Shown one piece after another: positions 36,598 to 47,623 of a stretch of 64,000 nucleotides of DNA. This DNA is from Aquirufa ecclesiirivi (GTDB lineage Bacteria > Bacteroidota > Bacteroidia > Cytophagales > Spirosomataceae): assembly GCF_011250515.1 (NCBI RefSeq), contig NZ_JAANOP010000006.1:124001-188000 (forward strand), in the 5' to 3' direction. The position numbers and the translations under genes were made by a program. The notes beneath the pieces were generated by a model, which did not search any database, was not told the origin of the DNA, and saw nothing but the letters and a program-made list of their open reading frames with translations. Every line of letters begins with the position of its first letter. Positions within the stretch are counted from its first letter, which is position 1.

Positions 36598-37686
36598 ATG
36601 TGGATAGCCCTAGTGGTCTGTTTGGCTTTATTGACGATCAATGTGGTGGTGGGTGTTTACGTGGAGCGTAAATTATCTGCCTTCATGCAGGATCGTCTGG
36701 GACCAATGGAAGTTGGTAAATGGGGCTTACTTCAAGTTTTTGCTGATTTATTGAAATTGTTCCAAAAGGAAGATATTGTTCCCGCATCGGCTCAAAAGCA
36801 GTTGTTTTTATTTGCTCCTTGGATTATATTTTTAGCTGTCTTTGGTTCTTTTTCTGTGATTCCATTGAGCTCGGGTAATTTTCTACAAGGTAGCCAAACC
36901 GAAATGGGCATCATGTTACTCATGGGAATCGTGTCCTTGGACTCCTTGGGGATTTTATTGGCAGGATGGACTTCCAATAATAAATATTCCCTTTTAGGGG
37001 CTATCCGATCTGCAGCACAGCTGATTTCGTATGAGATTCCCATGGGATTAAGCATACTTTGTGTGGTATTAATCTCCTCTAGCTTAAATTTACAAGAGAT
37101 TGCATTGCAGCAAGGTATCTTCAGTCAAAAGACCAACTACCTTTTTGGTTTGTCTTTTTTGAATTGGGATGTAACACAGGTAGGAGGGATATTGACCTGG
37201 AATGTGGTTCGTGTACCTTTCTTTTTCTTCTTGTTCATTTTGTTTTTTATCACCAGTTTGGCAGAAGCCAATCGAGCGCCATTTGATATACCTGAAGCAG
37301 AATCTGAATTGGTAGGAGGTTTTCATACCGAATATGCTGGTATGCGCTGGGCCTTATTGTTCTTGTCGGAGTACGGCATGATGCTCTTGGTCAGTGTATT
37401 AGGTGTCATACTTTTCTGGGGGGCTTGGTATTCGCCCTTTCCTAATATAGGAAGTTTACGCCTAGCAGATTGGACCAATGGTACGCCTGGAACCATTACG
37501 GCCACCATCTTGGGATTTATCTGGTTGATGTTAAAGACCTATGTATTGATTGCCATTCAAATGTGGGTTCGTTGGACTTTACCTCGTTTACGAGTGGACC
37601 AATTGATGTATTTATGCTGGAAAGTATTAACTCCAGCCGCTTTGGCTTTCGTCGCAATATCTTCGATTTGGTCGATGTTCATGTAA
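36598..37686 (+). CDS. nuoH: NADH-quinone oxidoreductase subunit H (stand-alone)
   Basis: NuoH is the membrane subunit at the quinone-binding end of complex I. This 362-residue protein has eight or nine hydrophobic segments, the VERKLSAFMQDRLGPMEVGKWGLLQVFADLLKL N-terminal region split by a loop, and ANRAPFDIPEAESELVGGFHTEY, with the acidic residues lining the quinone chamber. Length is normal. It is preceded by metZ and followed by a TonB-dependent receptor, so no other nuo genes lie in the window; in most genomes nuoH is inside the nuoA-N operon. Confidence 0.93.
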   Translation: MWIALVVCLALLTINVVVGVYVERKLSAFMQDRLGPMEVGKWGLLQVFADLLKLFQKEDIVPASAQKQLFLFAPWIIFLAVFGSFSVIPLSSGNFLQGSQTEMGIMLLMGIVSLDSLGILLAGWTSNNKYSLLGAIRSAAQLISYEIPMGLSILCVVLISSSLNLQEIALQQGIFSQKTNYLFGLSFLNWDVTQVGGILTWNVVRVPFFFFLFILFFITSLAEANRAPFDIPEAESELVGGFHTEYAGMRWALLFLSEYGMMLLVSVLGVILFWGAWYSPFPNIGSLRLADWTNGTPGTITATILGFIWLMLKTYVLIAIQMWVRWTLPRLRVDQLMYLCWKVLTPAALAFVAISSIWSMFM

Positions 37687-37746
37687 TTTCATTTCTACTT
37701 ATCAGGTATTATACGTATCATTGGTTTTATTACCTCAAACCAAAGT

Positions 37747-40158
37747 ATGATAAAACTCTTTACTAGAGTCTTTTGTGTCTTATGTTGTCTTTTCATCTTT
37801 CACAAAAGCTATTCACAATCCACCACTACCACCTTACCTTATTTAGAAGGAAAAGTTACTGATGCTCAAACAGGGGAACCGCTTCGTGGGGCGGATATTT
37901 CTGTTGATTTTAAGAAATCAGGAACAACAACGGACTCCTTAGGTCAATACCGTATTTACTTACCATATGGTGAATTTGTGGTTAAAATTAGCCATGTAGG
38001 ATATAATCCATTTAGGGCAAAGATATACATCAAAACGAATACCACACTTCATGCCCAATTAAACGATGTCACAAAGCAGTTAGAAGAAGTGATAGTTTCT
38101 AGTGCGGCGACCAAGCGGGATATTCAAACTCCTTCTTTGGGAGTTACTGTCCTGAGTTTAAAAGGAATTAAAAAGCTTCCTACCATGATGGGGGAGGTTG
38201 ATGTGATTCGAAGTTTACAAACACTCCCTGGGGTTTCTTCTGTGGGTGAAGGAGCGAATGGTTTAAATATTCGTGGTTCCAATGTGGATCAAAACCTGAT
38301 TTTCATTGATAATACGCCCATTTTCAACCCAACTCACATGTTTGGCTTGTTTTCGGTGTTTGCCTCAGATGCCATTAGGGATTTAGAATTATATAAAGGA
38401 GGCGTTCCTTCCCGTTTTGGAGGAAGAACGGCGGCGGTTTTGGACATCAAAATGATCGAACCCAATACGGATAAGTTTAAAATGCAGGGAGGAATTGGTT
38501 TGGTTTCCAACCGTGTGATGGCAGAGATTCCTATCATCAAGGAGAAATTATCCATATTAGTTGCTGGTCGACTTTCTGTCAATGATTTTATGTTCAAATG
38601 GTTTGCACCAACGGAATTAAAGAATATCCGGGCCAATTTCATGGATGTGGCGACTAAAGTTTTTTATCGCCCTAACAATAAAAATACGATTTCCATTTCC
38701 AATTATTTAAGTCAAGATTTCTATCGGGTAGATTCTTTATTTAGTATCGAAAACGTTATTGCTAAAAGGACATCCTTTGATTATGGACATAATAACGTAG
38801 CCATACATTGGAATCATTATTTTTCAGATAAACTGAATATGATGTTAAGTGCTACTAGCACTTTATATAAAACGAAAACCTATTCTCCTGATACAGTCAA
38901 TACCATCGATTTACTTAGCTCCATTGATTACAAAAATGTACACATGAGCTTTGATTACCAGCCTAGAGAAAGTCATAAAATGAATTTTGGGGCCATGGCT
39001 ACGCGCTATTATGTGAAGCCCGGATCTTTGAATGATGGGGTGGTTTCTCGTGTAGCTAGAGTGGTTTTACCTGATGAACAGTCTGTTGAAGCAGCTATTT
39101 ATGCAGATGATGAATGGACTGTTAGTCCTAAGTTTACCATTCAAGCTGGATTACGATATGCTCAATATTGGCGTTTAGGTGCAGGTATTGTCAATGAATA
39201 CGCTCCAGGTAGGATGCCATCTACTAATTCCATCATTGGAAAAAAAGTATATGGTGATGGGGAAGTGATGGCTTCTTATGGTGGCTTAGAGCCCCGTTTG
39301 ACCATGAAGTATTCCTTAGCGGAGAACACCACTATGAAATTTGGCTATAATCGTATGCAGCAATTCTTCCAATTGCTCTCCAATAATACGACACCATTAC
39401 CTACTTCTCGTTGGAAAACGGCTGATTCATTCATCAAGCCACAGCAATCGGATTTTTATTCCTTAGGATTTTTTAAAACCTATAATGAGAATGTGTACGA
39501 AGCATCCTTGGAAACCTATTACCGAGATGTTAGAAACACACTTGATTTTGTTTCTGGAGCTAATTTGCAATTGAATCCAACGATAGAAACTCAATTGATT
39601 ACTGGGAAAAGCAAGGCTTATGGGGTCGAGTTAATGGTTCAAAAGAAGAAAGGGGAAGTTTCAGGCTGGGTAAGTTATACCTATGCTCGTGCTTTCAATC
39701 AAATGATTGGGGATTTTCCAGAGATTCAAGCGATCAATGGTGGGGAATGGTTTGCTACCAATTATGACAAGCCTCATACCTTTAATATGATGTTGAATAT
39801 TCAACCAACCACACACCATAGTTTCTCGTTTACATTTGCTTACAATACGGGTCGTCCATTCTCTTCTCCATCAGGAAGTTATGAGATAGGAGGAAAGCGA
39901 TATCCTGTTTTTGCTTCACGTAACAATGACCGAATTCGAGATTACCATCGTTTGGATTTTTCATGGACCATCAGTAACCCATCCATGGTAAAAAAGAGAT
40001 GGGAGGGAAGTTGGGTCTTTACCGTATATAATTTATATGGTAGACAAAACCCTTATTCGGTATTCTTTAAATCGAATAAGCAAGCACTACAAGCCTATGA
40101 GCTAAGTGTATTTGCAGCCCCATTTGTTTCTTTGACCTATAATTTTAAATTTTTATAG
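37747..40158 (+). CDS. TonB-dependent outer membrane receptor with CarboxypepD_reg-like domain
   Basis: An 803-residue outer membrane receptor. It has a signal peptide (residues 1-24), a carboxypeptidase-regulatory-like domain (about 28-110), a plug domain (about 120-225) with GLNIRGSNVDQNLIFIDNTPIFN split over a strand, and a beta-barrel to the C-terminus, which ends in Phe-x-Phe-Leu with an alternating last strand. Such receptors import substrates using energy from TonB. It is followed after two bases by a DUF4249 lipoprotein, the usual partner. The substrate is unknown; an iron-related role is possible because ferrochelatase follows. Confidence 0.93.
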   Translation: MIKLFTRVFCVLCCLFIFHKSYSQSTTTTLPYLEGKVTDAQTGEPLRGADISVDFKKSGTTTDSLGQYRIYLPYGEFVVKISHVGYNPFRAKIYIKTNTTLHAQLNDVTKQLEEVIVSSAATKRDIQTPSLGVTVLSLKGIKKLPTMMGEVDVIRSLQTLPGVSSVGEGANGLNIRGSNVDQNLIFIDNTPIFNPTHMFGLFSVFASDAIRDLELYKGGVPSRFGGRTAAVLDIKMIEPNTDKFKMQGGIGLVSNRVMAEIPIIKEKLSILVAGRLSVNDFMFKWFAPTELKNIRANFMDVATKVFYRPNNKNTISISNYLSQDFYRVDSLFSIENVIAKRTSFDYGHNNVAIHWNHYFSDKLNMMLSATSTLYKTKTYSPDTVNTIDLLSSIDYKNVHMSFDYQPRESHKMNFGAMATRYYVKPGSLNDGVVSRVARVVLPDEQSVEAAIYADDEWTVSPKFTIQAGLRYAQYWRLGAGIVNEYAPGRMPSTNSIIGKKVYGDGEVMASYGGLEPRLTMKYSLAENTTMKFGYNRMQQFFQLLSNNTTPLPTSRWKTADSFIKPQQSDFYSLGFFKTYNENVYEASLETYYRDVRNTLDFVSGANLQLNPTIETQLITGKSKAYGVELMVQKKKGEVSGWVSYTYARAFNQMIGDFPEIQAINGGEWFATNYDKPHTFNMMLNIQPTTHHSFSFTFAYNTGRPFSSPSGSYEIGGKRYPVFASRNNDRIRDYHRLDFSWTISNPSMVKKRWEGSWVFTVYNLYGRQNPYSVFFKSNKQALQAYELSVFAAPFVSLTYNFKFL

Positions 40159-40160
40159 AA

Positions 40161-41315
40161 ATGCCTACTAAGTTAACTAGCTATATTTTCTTGAGTTTTG
40201 CCTTGGTTTTTATGACTTGGGCCTGCATTAATCCCATCAAGGATTTTGCACAAATAGACTCGACTTCCTACATGACCATTGAGGCGGACATTGTTAATGA
40301 CCCAAGCCTTTGTAAAATTCGCTTGACCAGTTCAGCCAATAAAATCATGTCGGTACTTTCATTACCTGTGACGAAAGCCGATGTGTACATTGTTGATCAA
40401 GCAGGTATTAAAACTACCTTTAAAGAAGTGACGGGTGTTGCAGCAGGTACCTATTTGCCGCCAACAGGTTTTGCAGGTAAAGTGGGTTCTACCTATCAAT
40501 TATACATCAAAACCTTGGATGGACGTCAGTACCAAAGTAGTCCAGAAGAGATGAACCCTGTACCTGAGATTGAAAATATTGTTACTCAATTTGAAGTATT
40601 GGATCAATATTCCCAAGGGGATGTTCGTCGGGCTGGATATACCGTTTACCTTGATTTCAAAGACAGTCCCAAAGAAGGAGATTACTATATGTGGAATTGG
40701 AAACATTATGAGCCTATTTCCATATGCGCTTCCTGCGGAGGTGGTGGAACTTGGAATTTCAGACAAAATACGTGTATTACACCTGCAGTAGCTACGGATC
40801 AAATCTTGAACTATACCTGTGATGGTAAATGTTGGGATATTATGACCAATAATGATTTGAATGTATTTTCAGATGTTTTGACCAATGGTCAACGCATTGT
40901 AGGTCGTCAGGTAGCTCGTGCTCCCTTTGATAATTATACGCCTTATTACTTTCGTTTAGAGCAAAGGGGTATTTCCAAAAATGCGTTTACATTTTATCAA
41001 AGTTTGATCGCTCAAGTACAATCTAGCGGTTCCTTGTTTGATGTTCCTGCCGAAACTCGGTTTAGTGTCAATGTGAAATCGGTAACGAATCCTACGGAAA
41101 AGATTTTAGGAATCTTTAATGTTTTCTCTGTCAGTAAGAAAATCTTTTATATTGACAGAACTAAGGGTATTCCTCCAGGAGAAAAGGCATTTATTCCACA
41201 AGTTCCTGGTGAAATGTTTTTCTGTCCTGGAGTTTCTCCAGGTTGTCAAGACCGAGTTCCTTGCTTTGAAGGGCCAACAAGAACAAAGATTACACCAGAA
41301 GGGTGGACTTTATAA
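40161..41315 (+). CDS. DUF4249 lipoprotein
   Basis: A 384-residue protein with a lipoprotein signal peptide (cysteine at about residue 22 in WACINP) and the DUF4249 domain, a beta-rich fold with PEEMNPVPEIENI and several conserved cysteines (ICASCGGGG, CDGKC, PGCQDRVPC). DUF4249 proteins occur next to TonB receptors in Bacteroidota and probably act as surface partners. Its start is two bases after the receptor stop. Confidence 0.9.
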   Translation: MPTKLTSYIFLSFALVFMTWACINPIKDFAQIDSTSYMTIEADIVNDPSLCKIRLTSSANKIMSVLSLPVTKADVYIVDQAGIKTTFKEVTGVAAGTYLPPTGFAGKVGSTYQLYIKTLDGRQYQSSPEEMNPVPEIENIVTQFEVLDQYSQGDVRRAGYTVYLDFKDSPKEGDYYMWNWKHYEPISICASCGGGGTWNFRQNTCITPAVATDQILNYTCDGKCWDIMTNNDLNVFSDVLTNGQRIVGRQVARAPFDNYTPYYFRLEQRGISKNAFTFYQSLIAQVQSSGSLFDVPAETRFSVNVKSVTNPTEKILGIFNVFSVSKKIFYIDRTKGIPPGEKAFIPQVPGEMFFCPGVSPGCQDRVPCFEGPTRTKITPEGWTL

Positions 41316-41351
41316 GATTTTTGCATCATCTTTGCGGCAAATTAGGTATAT

Positions 41352-42362
41352 ATGATAGGAGTTTTATTGGTTAATTTAGGTACTCCGGATGCTCCGGATA
41401 CTGGTTCTGTACGTCGATATTTGCGAGAATTTTTAATGGATGGTAGGGTAATCGATATTCCATATCCATTTAGGTTTCTTTTGGTGAATGGCATCATAGC
41501 TCCCTTTCGTGCCCCTAAATCAGCTAAGATTTACCAGCAGTTATGGGAAGAACGAGGTTCCCCATTAAAGTTTTACGGAGAGGATGTACGGGATGAATTA
41601 CAAAAGAGTCTAGGTTCGGAATACGTGGTTAAATTAGCTATGCGCTATCAAAGCCCCGATTTACCTTCGGTTTTGAAGGAAATGGAAAAGATGCAATTAG
41701 ACAAACTGATCATCATTCCATTGTTTCCTCAGTATGCCTCTGCCACTACAGGTTCTGTGTATGAACGTGTGATGGAATTGATGAGTTCATGGCAAATCAT
41801 GCCCAATATTTCCTTGGTGAGTTATTTTTATCAACGCCCGGGTTTTGCTGCATATTTTGCTGAAAAAGCTAAGAAATACCAAGCTGAACATGACTTTGAT
41901 TATTACTTGTTTTCGTATCATGGGGTTCCTGAACGCCACATTCGAAATGGGGATATCACAAAAAATACCTGTGTATTTGGTACTTGTTGTGAACAAATCA
42001 CGGAGAAAAATCACGGATGTTATCGTGCCCAATGCTTTGAAACCACTCGTTTGATTGCTAAGGAGATGGGATTGAAAGATGGAACATTTGGAACGGCATT
42101 TCAAAGTCGATTAGGTAGAGACCCTTGGCTTCAGCCGTATACCGATGAGACCATTAAAAAATTAGTGAAAGAAGGGAATAAGAAGATATTGGCTTTTTCT
42201 CCAGCCTTTGTGGCTGATTGTTTAGAAACGACCATTGAGGTAGGGGAAGAATACAAGGAATTGTTTGAAGAAGCAGGAGGGGAGCATTGGCAATTGGTGG
42301 AAAGTTTGAATAATTCTCCTGAATGGGTAAGTTTCTTGAAGGATTTGGTGCAACAATCATAA
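41352..42362 (+). CDS. hemH: Ferrochelatase
   Basis: HemH inserts Fe2+ into protoporphyrin IX, the last step of protohaem synthesis. The 336-residue protein begins GVLLVNLGTPDAPD. It has the active-site SYHGVPERHIR, with the catalytic His, and the AFQSRLGRDPWLQPYT segment, plus a conserved Glu (VGEEYKELFEE) near the end. A C-x-x-x-x-C-C pattern (CVFGTCCEQI) lies in the middle. Length is normal. It is 36 bases after the DUF4249 gene and four before the transporter gene. Confidence 0.95.
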   Translation: MIGVLLVNLGTPDAPDTGSVRRYLREFLMDGRVIDIPYPFRFLLVNGIIAPFRAPKSAKIYQQLWEERGSPLKFYGEDVRDELQKSLGSEYVVKLAMRYQSPDLPSVLKEMEKMQLDKLIIIPLFPQYASATTGSVYERVMELMSSWQIMPNISLVSYFYQRPGFAAYFAEKAKKYQAEHDFDYYLFSYHGVPERHIRNGDITKNTCVFGTCCEQITEKNHGCYRAQCFETTRLIAKEMGLKDGTFGTAFQSRLGRDPWLQPYTDETIKKLVKEGNKKILAFSPAFVADCLETTIEVGEEYKELFEEAGGEHWQLVESLNNSPEWVSFLKDLVQQS

Positions 42363-42366
42363 GGTC

Positions 42367-43233
42367 ATGATATACTTTGTTTTAAGTGTTTTCTTTGCCA
42401 TTTTATTATTGGTTAATTTTCGGATGCATGCCAAATTTGGCGTGGATACTAGTTTGACCATACTTTTAAATTATCCCATTTGTTTTTTAACAGGCTGGGC
42501 AGTTCGGCCCAATGCCTTACCTTTTCATTGGCCTGATATGTCCTATTCCATGGGAATGTTGGCCCTAGGTTTGGGTTTTGTAGTGACTTTCTTACTAACA
42601 GGTTTTTCTACCCAGAAAAACGGGATGGCCACCACCTCACTGGCTAACAATATCTCTTTGGTTATACCTGTGCTATTTAATTTATTAATTTGGAATCGGG
42701 GAGGAGCTGATTGGACTTGGCAAATAATCGTTGGTTTACTTTTAGCTTTTGGGGCCATTTATTTTTGTAGTCCTCAAATAGATGGAAAGGGGCAAAATAA
42801 GTCTTTGACTGCCTTATTATTGGTTTTTGTTGGTTATGGGATTACCAATACTGCCTTTAATTTTTTGAATGCGGAGGTTGCGACTGAAGCAGGAGGAACC
42901 ATTCCTTTTATGCTGATGATCGTCGCTGGGGCGATTGGTGCATCGGTGTTAGAATTAATTCGAGGAACGATCCTCGGGAAATTTACTTGGAATAAAGCTT
43001 CTGTAATAGCGGCTTTGCCTCTAGGGTTGCCAAATTTCTTCTCCTTTTATTTTTTATTGAAAACCTTGGATTACTTTGGAAACAATGGGGCTATTGTTTT
43101 ACCCATTTTTAATATTGGTGTTATTGTTGGCTCCACGGCCGTTGCTTATTTGTTTTTTAAGGAGAAAATTAGCGGTCGACAGAGCATTGGAATTAGTTTA
43201 GGCTGCATCGCCATTGTGCTATTATTGCTTTAA
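42367..43233 (+). CDS. EamA/DMT-like transporter
   Basis: A 288-residue protein with about ten hydrophobic segments, in the two-times-five layout of the drug/metabolite transporter superfamily. Segments such as NGMATTSLANNISLVIPVL split across the third helix and PIFNIGVIVGSTAVAYLFFKEKISGRQSIGISLG near the C-terminus fit an EamA-type member. The substrate is unknown. It sits immediately after hemH. Confidence 0.8.
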   Translation: MIYFVLSVFFAILLLVNFRMHAKFGVDTSLTILLNYPICFLTGWAVRPNALPFHWPDMSYSMGMLALGLGFVVTFLLTGFSTQKNGMATTSLANNISLVIPVLFNLLIWNRGGADWTWQIIVGLLLAFGAIYFCSPQIDGKGQNKSLTALLLVFVGYGITNTAFNFLNAEVATEAGGTIPFMLMIVAGAIGASVLELIRGTILGKFTWNKASVIAALPLGLPNFFSFYFLLKTLDYFGNNGAIVLPIFNIGVIVGSTAVAYLFFKEKISGRQSIGISLGCIAIVLLLL

Positions 43234-43243
43234 AGAAATATAT

Positions 43244-43636
43244 ATGGAAGTAGAAATATTCACTTTGGCAGATTTTGCTGCCGACTATGGACAAGGTAAA
43301 TTGGTGATCAATGGCACCTTTGATAATATCACAGCCAAAGAGTTTCCTGCCATACATCCCTCTTGCGCCATTGTAGCACGTATTCGTATAGCGAATAAAG
43401 AGGCGGGATTGCATTATTTTCAAATAGATGCCTTAAATCCAGAGGGTGATAATTTCCATGAGCCTTTCAAAGGCGAGTTCACTGTAGTAAAGAATCCCAA
43501 TGCGGATCATACCACCTTGAATATCATTTGGAATTTAGTTCATTCCAAATTAGATATGCCCGGAAAATATGCTTTTGAATTTTACTATGACGGGGAATTC
43601 AGAACAGGTCTGAGCTTGACAGTAGGGGTAATGTAG
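43244..43636 (+). CDS. DUF6941-like conserved protein
   Basis: A 130-residue protein using the ATG at 43244; an upstream in-frame start at 43214 lies inside the previous gene. The segment MEVEIFTLADFAADYGQGKLVINGTFD and the final LSLTVGVM strand are those of a small beta-rich family I associate with DUF6941. No catalytic site is seen. Its TAG stop is the first triplet of a TAGAATG heptamer pair, and the gene converges on yicC. Confidence 0.65.
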   Translation: MEVEIFTLADFAADYGQGKLVINGTFDNITAKEFPAIHPSCAIVARIRIANKEAGLHYFQIDALNPEGDNFHEPFKGEFTVVKNPNADHTTLNIIWNLVHSKLDMPGKYAFEFYYDGEFRTGLSLTVGVM

Positions 43637-43772
43637 AATGTAGAATAATTGGTTAAGTTTTATATTTCTTTTCACTGTTTAGTAAGTGAAAATTTTACAT
43701 TATTCATTCTTAATTCTTCATTCTACATTCTTAATTCTTCATTCTTCATTCTACATTCTTCATTCTACATTT
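43634..43772. repeat. Inverted heptamer arrays between convergent genes
   Basis: Two TAGAATG-type units start at the stop codon of the DUF6941-like gene (43634-43647). About 50 bp further, 11 consecutive heptamers of the reverse complement (TACATTC, TTCATTC, TTAATTC types) fill 43696-43772 and overlap the yicC stop. The two arrays are inverted and could fold into a hairpin that ends transcription from both sides. Confidence 0.8.
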
Positions 43773-44661
43773 ATAAAACATTCGCTGTTTGCTCCTTGAT
43801 TTTTTCCAATTCGTCTTTCATGTTAACCACGATCCGTTGGATGTGCGAATCATTGGCTTTGGAACCAATGGTATTGATTTCTCGGCCAATTTCTTGAGCC
43901 ATGAAGTTTAATTTTTTACCATTTCCTTCTTTCAAAACTTCTAAGAAATACTCTAGGTGAGTCGCTAAGCGAACTTTTTCTTCTGATATATCGAATTTCT
44001 CGATGTAATAGACCACCTCTTGTTCGAAACGATTCTGATCAAAATCTTCGTTCAATCCTAAGTCTAATAAAGACTTTTTCATCCGTTCACGGATATTAGG
44101 CATACGGATCAAATCTTGCTCTTTTACGGCATCTAAGCCCAATTTAATAGCAGCGATGTACTCCTTGAACTTCTCCTCTACCACATTCCCTTCGCGTAAA
44201 CGAAAAGCTTTACATTCTTGTGTTGCTTCTTGTACGATCTCAAAGATGGATTGCCAAAGTGCTTCGACCTCTTCCTCCGTTTCTTGCGTTTGTTCTGCTT
44301 GAATGGTATTAGGCATGGATAAGGCATGTAAATACAAGGCGGTTTCATTGACAGACTCTACTCCAACTTGCTTCGCTACTCGCTTTAATTCACTGAATAG
44401 TTCTTCAATATGCTTTTCAGGCAATAAGCTGGTAGAAACCGTTTCCGAGGCTTTTTGCATAGTCAATGATAACTCTATTTTTCCTCGTTCTAATTGCTGA
44501 GTGAGGTAATTTCTTACTTCAATTTCTCTGGCAGAAAGCGATTTCGGTAAGCGACAAAATAAATCGGTGAACTTGGAATTCAAACTCTTGACCTCTACTT
44601 TGATTTGAAGATCTTGTATTTCTTTTTGGGCCTTCCCAAAACCGGTCATCGAATAAATCAT
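43771..44661 (-). CDS. yicC: YicC-family endoribonuclease
   Basis: YicC proteins are Mg2+/Mn2+-dependent endoribonucleases that affect RNA turnover. The 296-residue protein has the YicC_N start MIYSMTGFGKA and EVKSLNSKFTDLFCRLP, and the DUF1732 C-terminus with GKKLNFMAQEIGREINTIGSKA. It begins four bases after the YfhO-like gene, so it is the end of the mutS2-FKBP-YfhO run. Confidence 0.93.
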   Translation of the reverse strand: MIYSMTGFGKAQKEIQDLQIKVEVKSLNSKFTDLFCRLPKSLSAREIEVRNYLTQQLERGKIELSLTMQKASETVSTSLLPEKHIEELFSELKRVAKQVGVESVNETALYLHALSMPNTIQAEQTQETEEEVEALWQSIFEIVQEATQECKAFRLREGNVVEEKFKEYIAAIKLGLDAVKEQDLIRMPNIRERMKKSLLDLGLNEDFDQNRFEQEVVYYIEKFDISEEKVRLATHLEYFLEVLKEGNGKKLNFMAQEIGREINTIGSKANDSHIQRIVVNMKDELEKIKEQTANVL

Positions 44662-44665
44662 ATAC

Positions 44666-47540
<2,875 letters not shown>

Positions 47541-47623
47541 AATGTATTGTTAAGTGTAAAAAATCAGGGACAAAGGTCAGTATTTTTTTATTAATCGATG
47601 CATGAATGCAGGAAGATTTTCGG

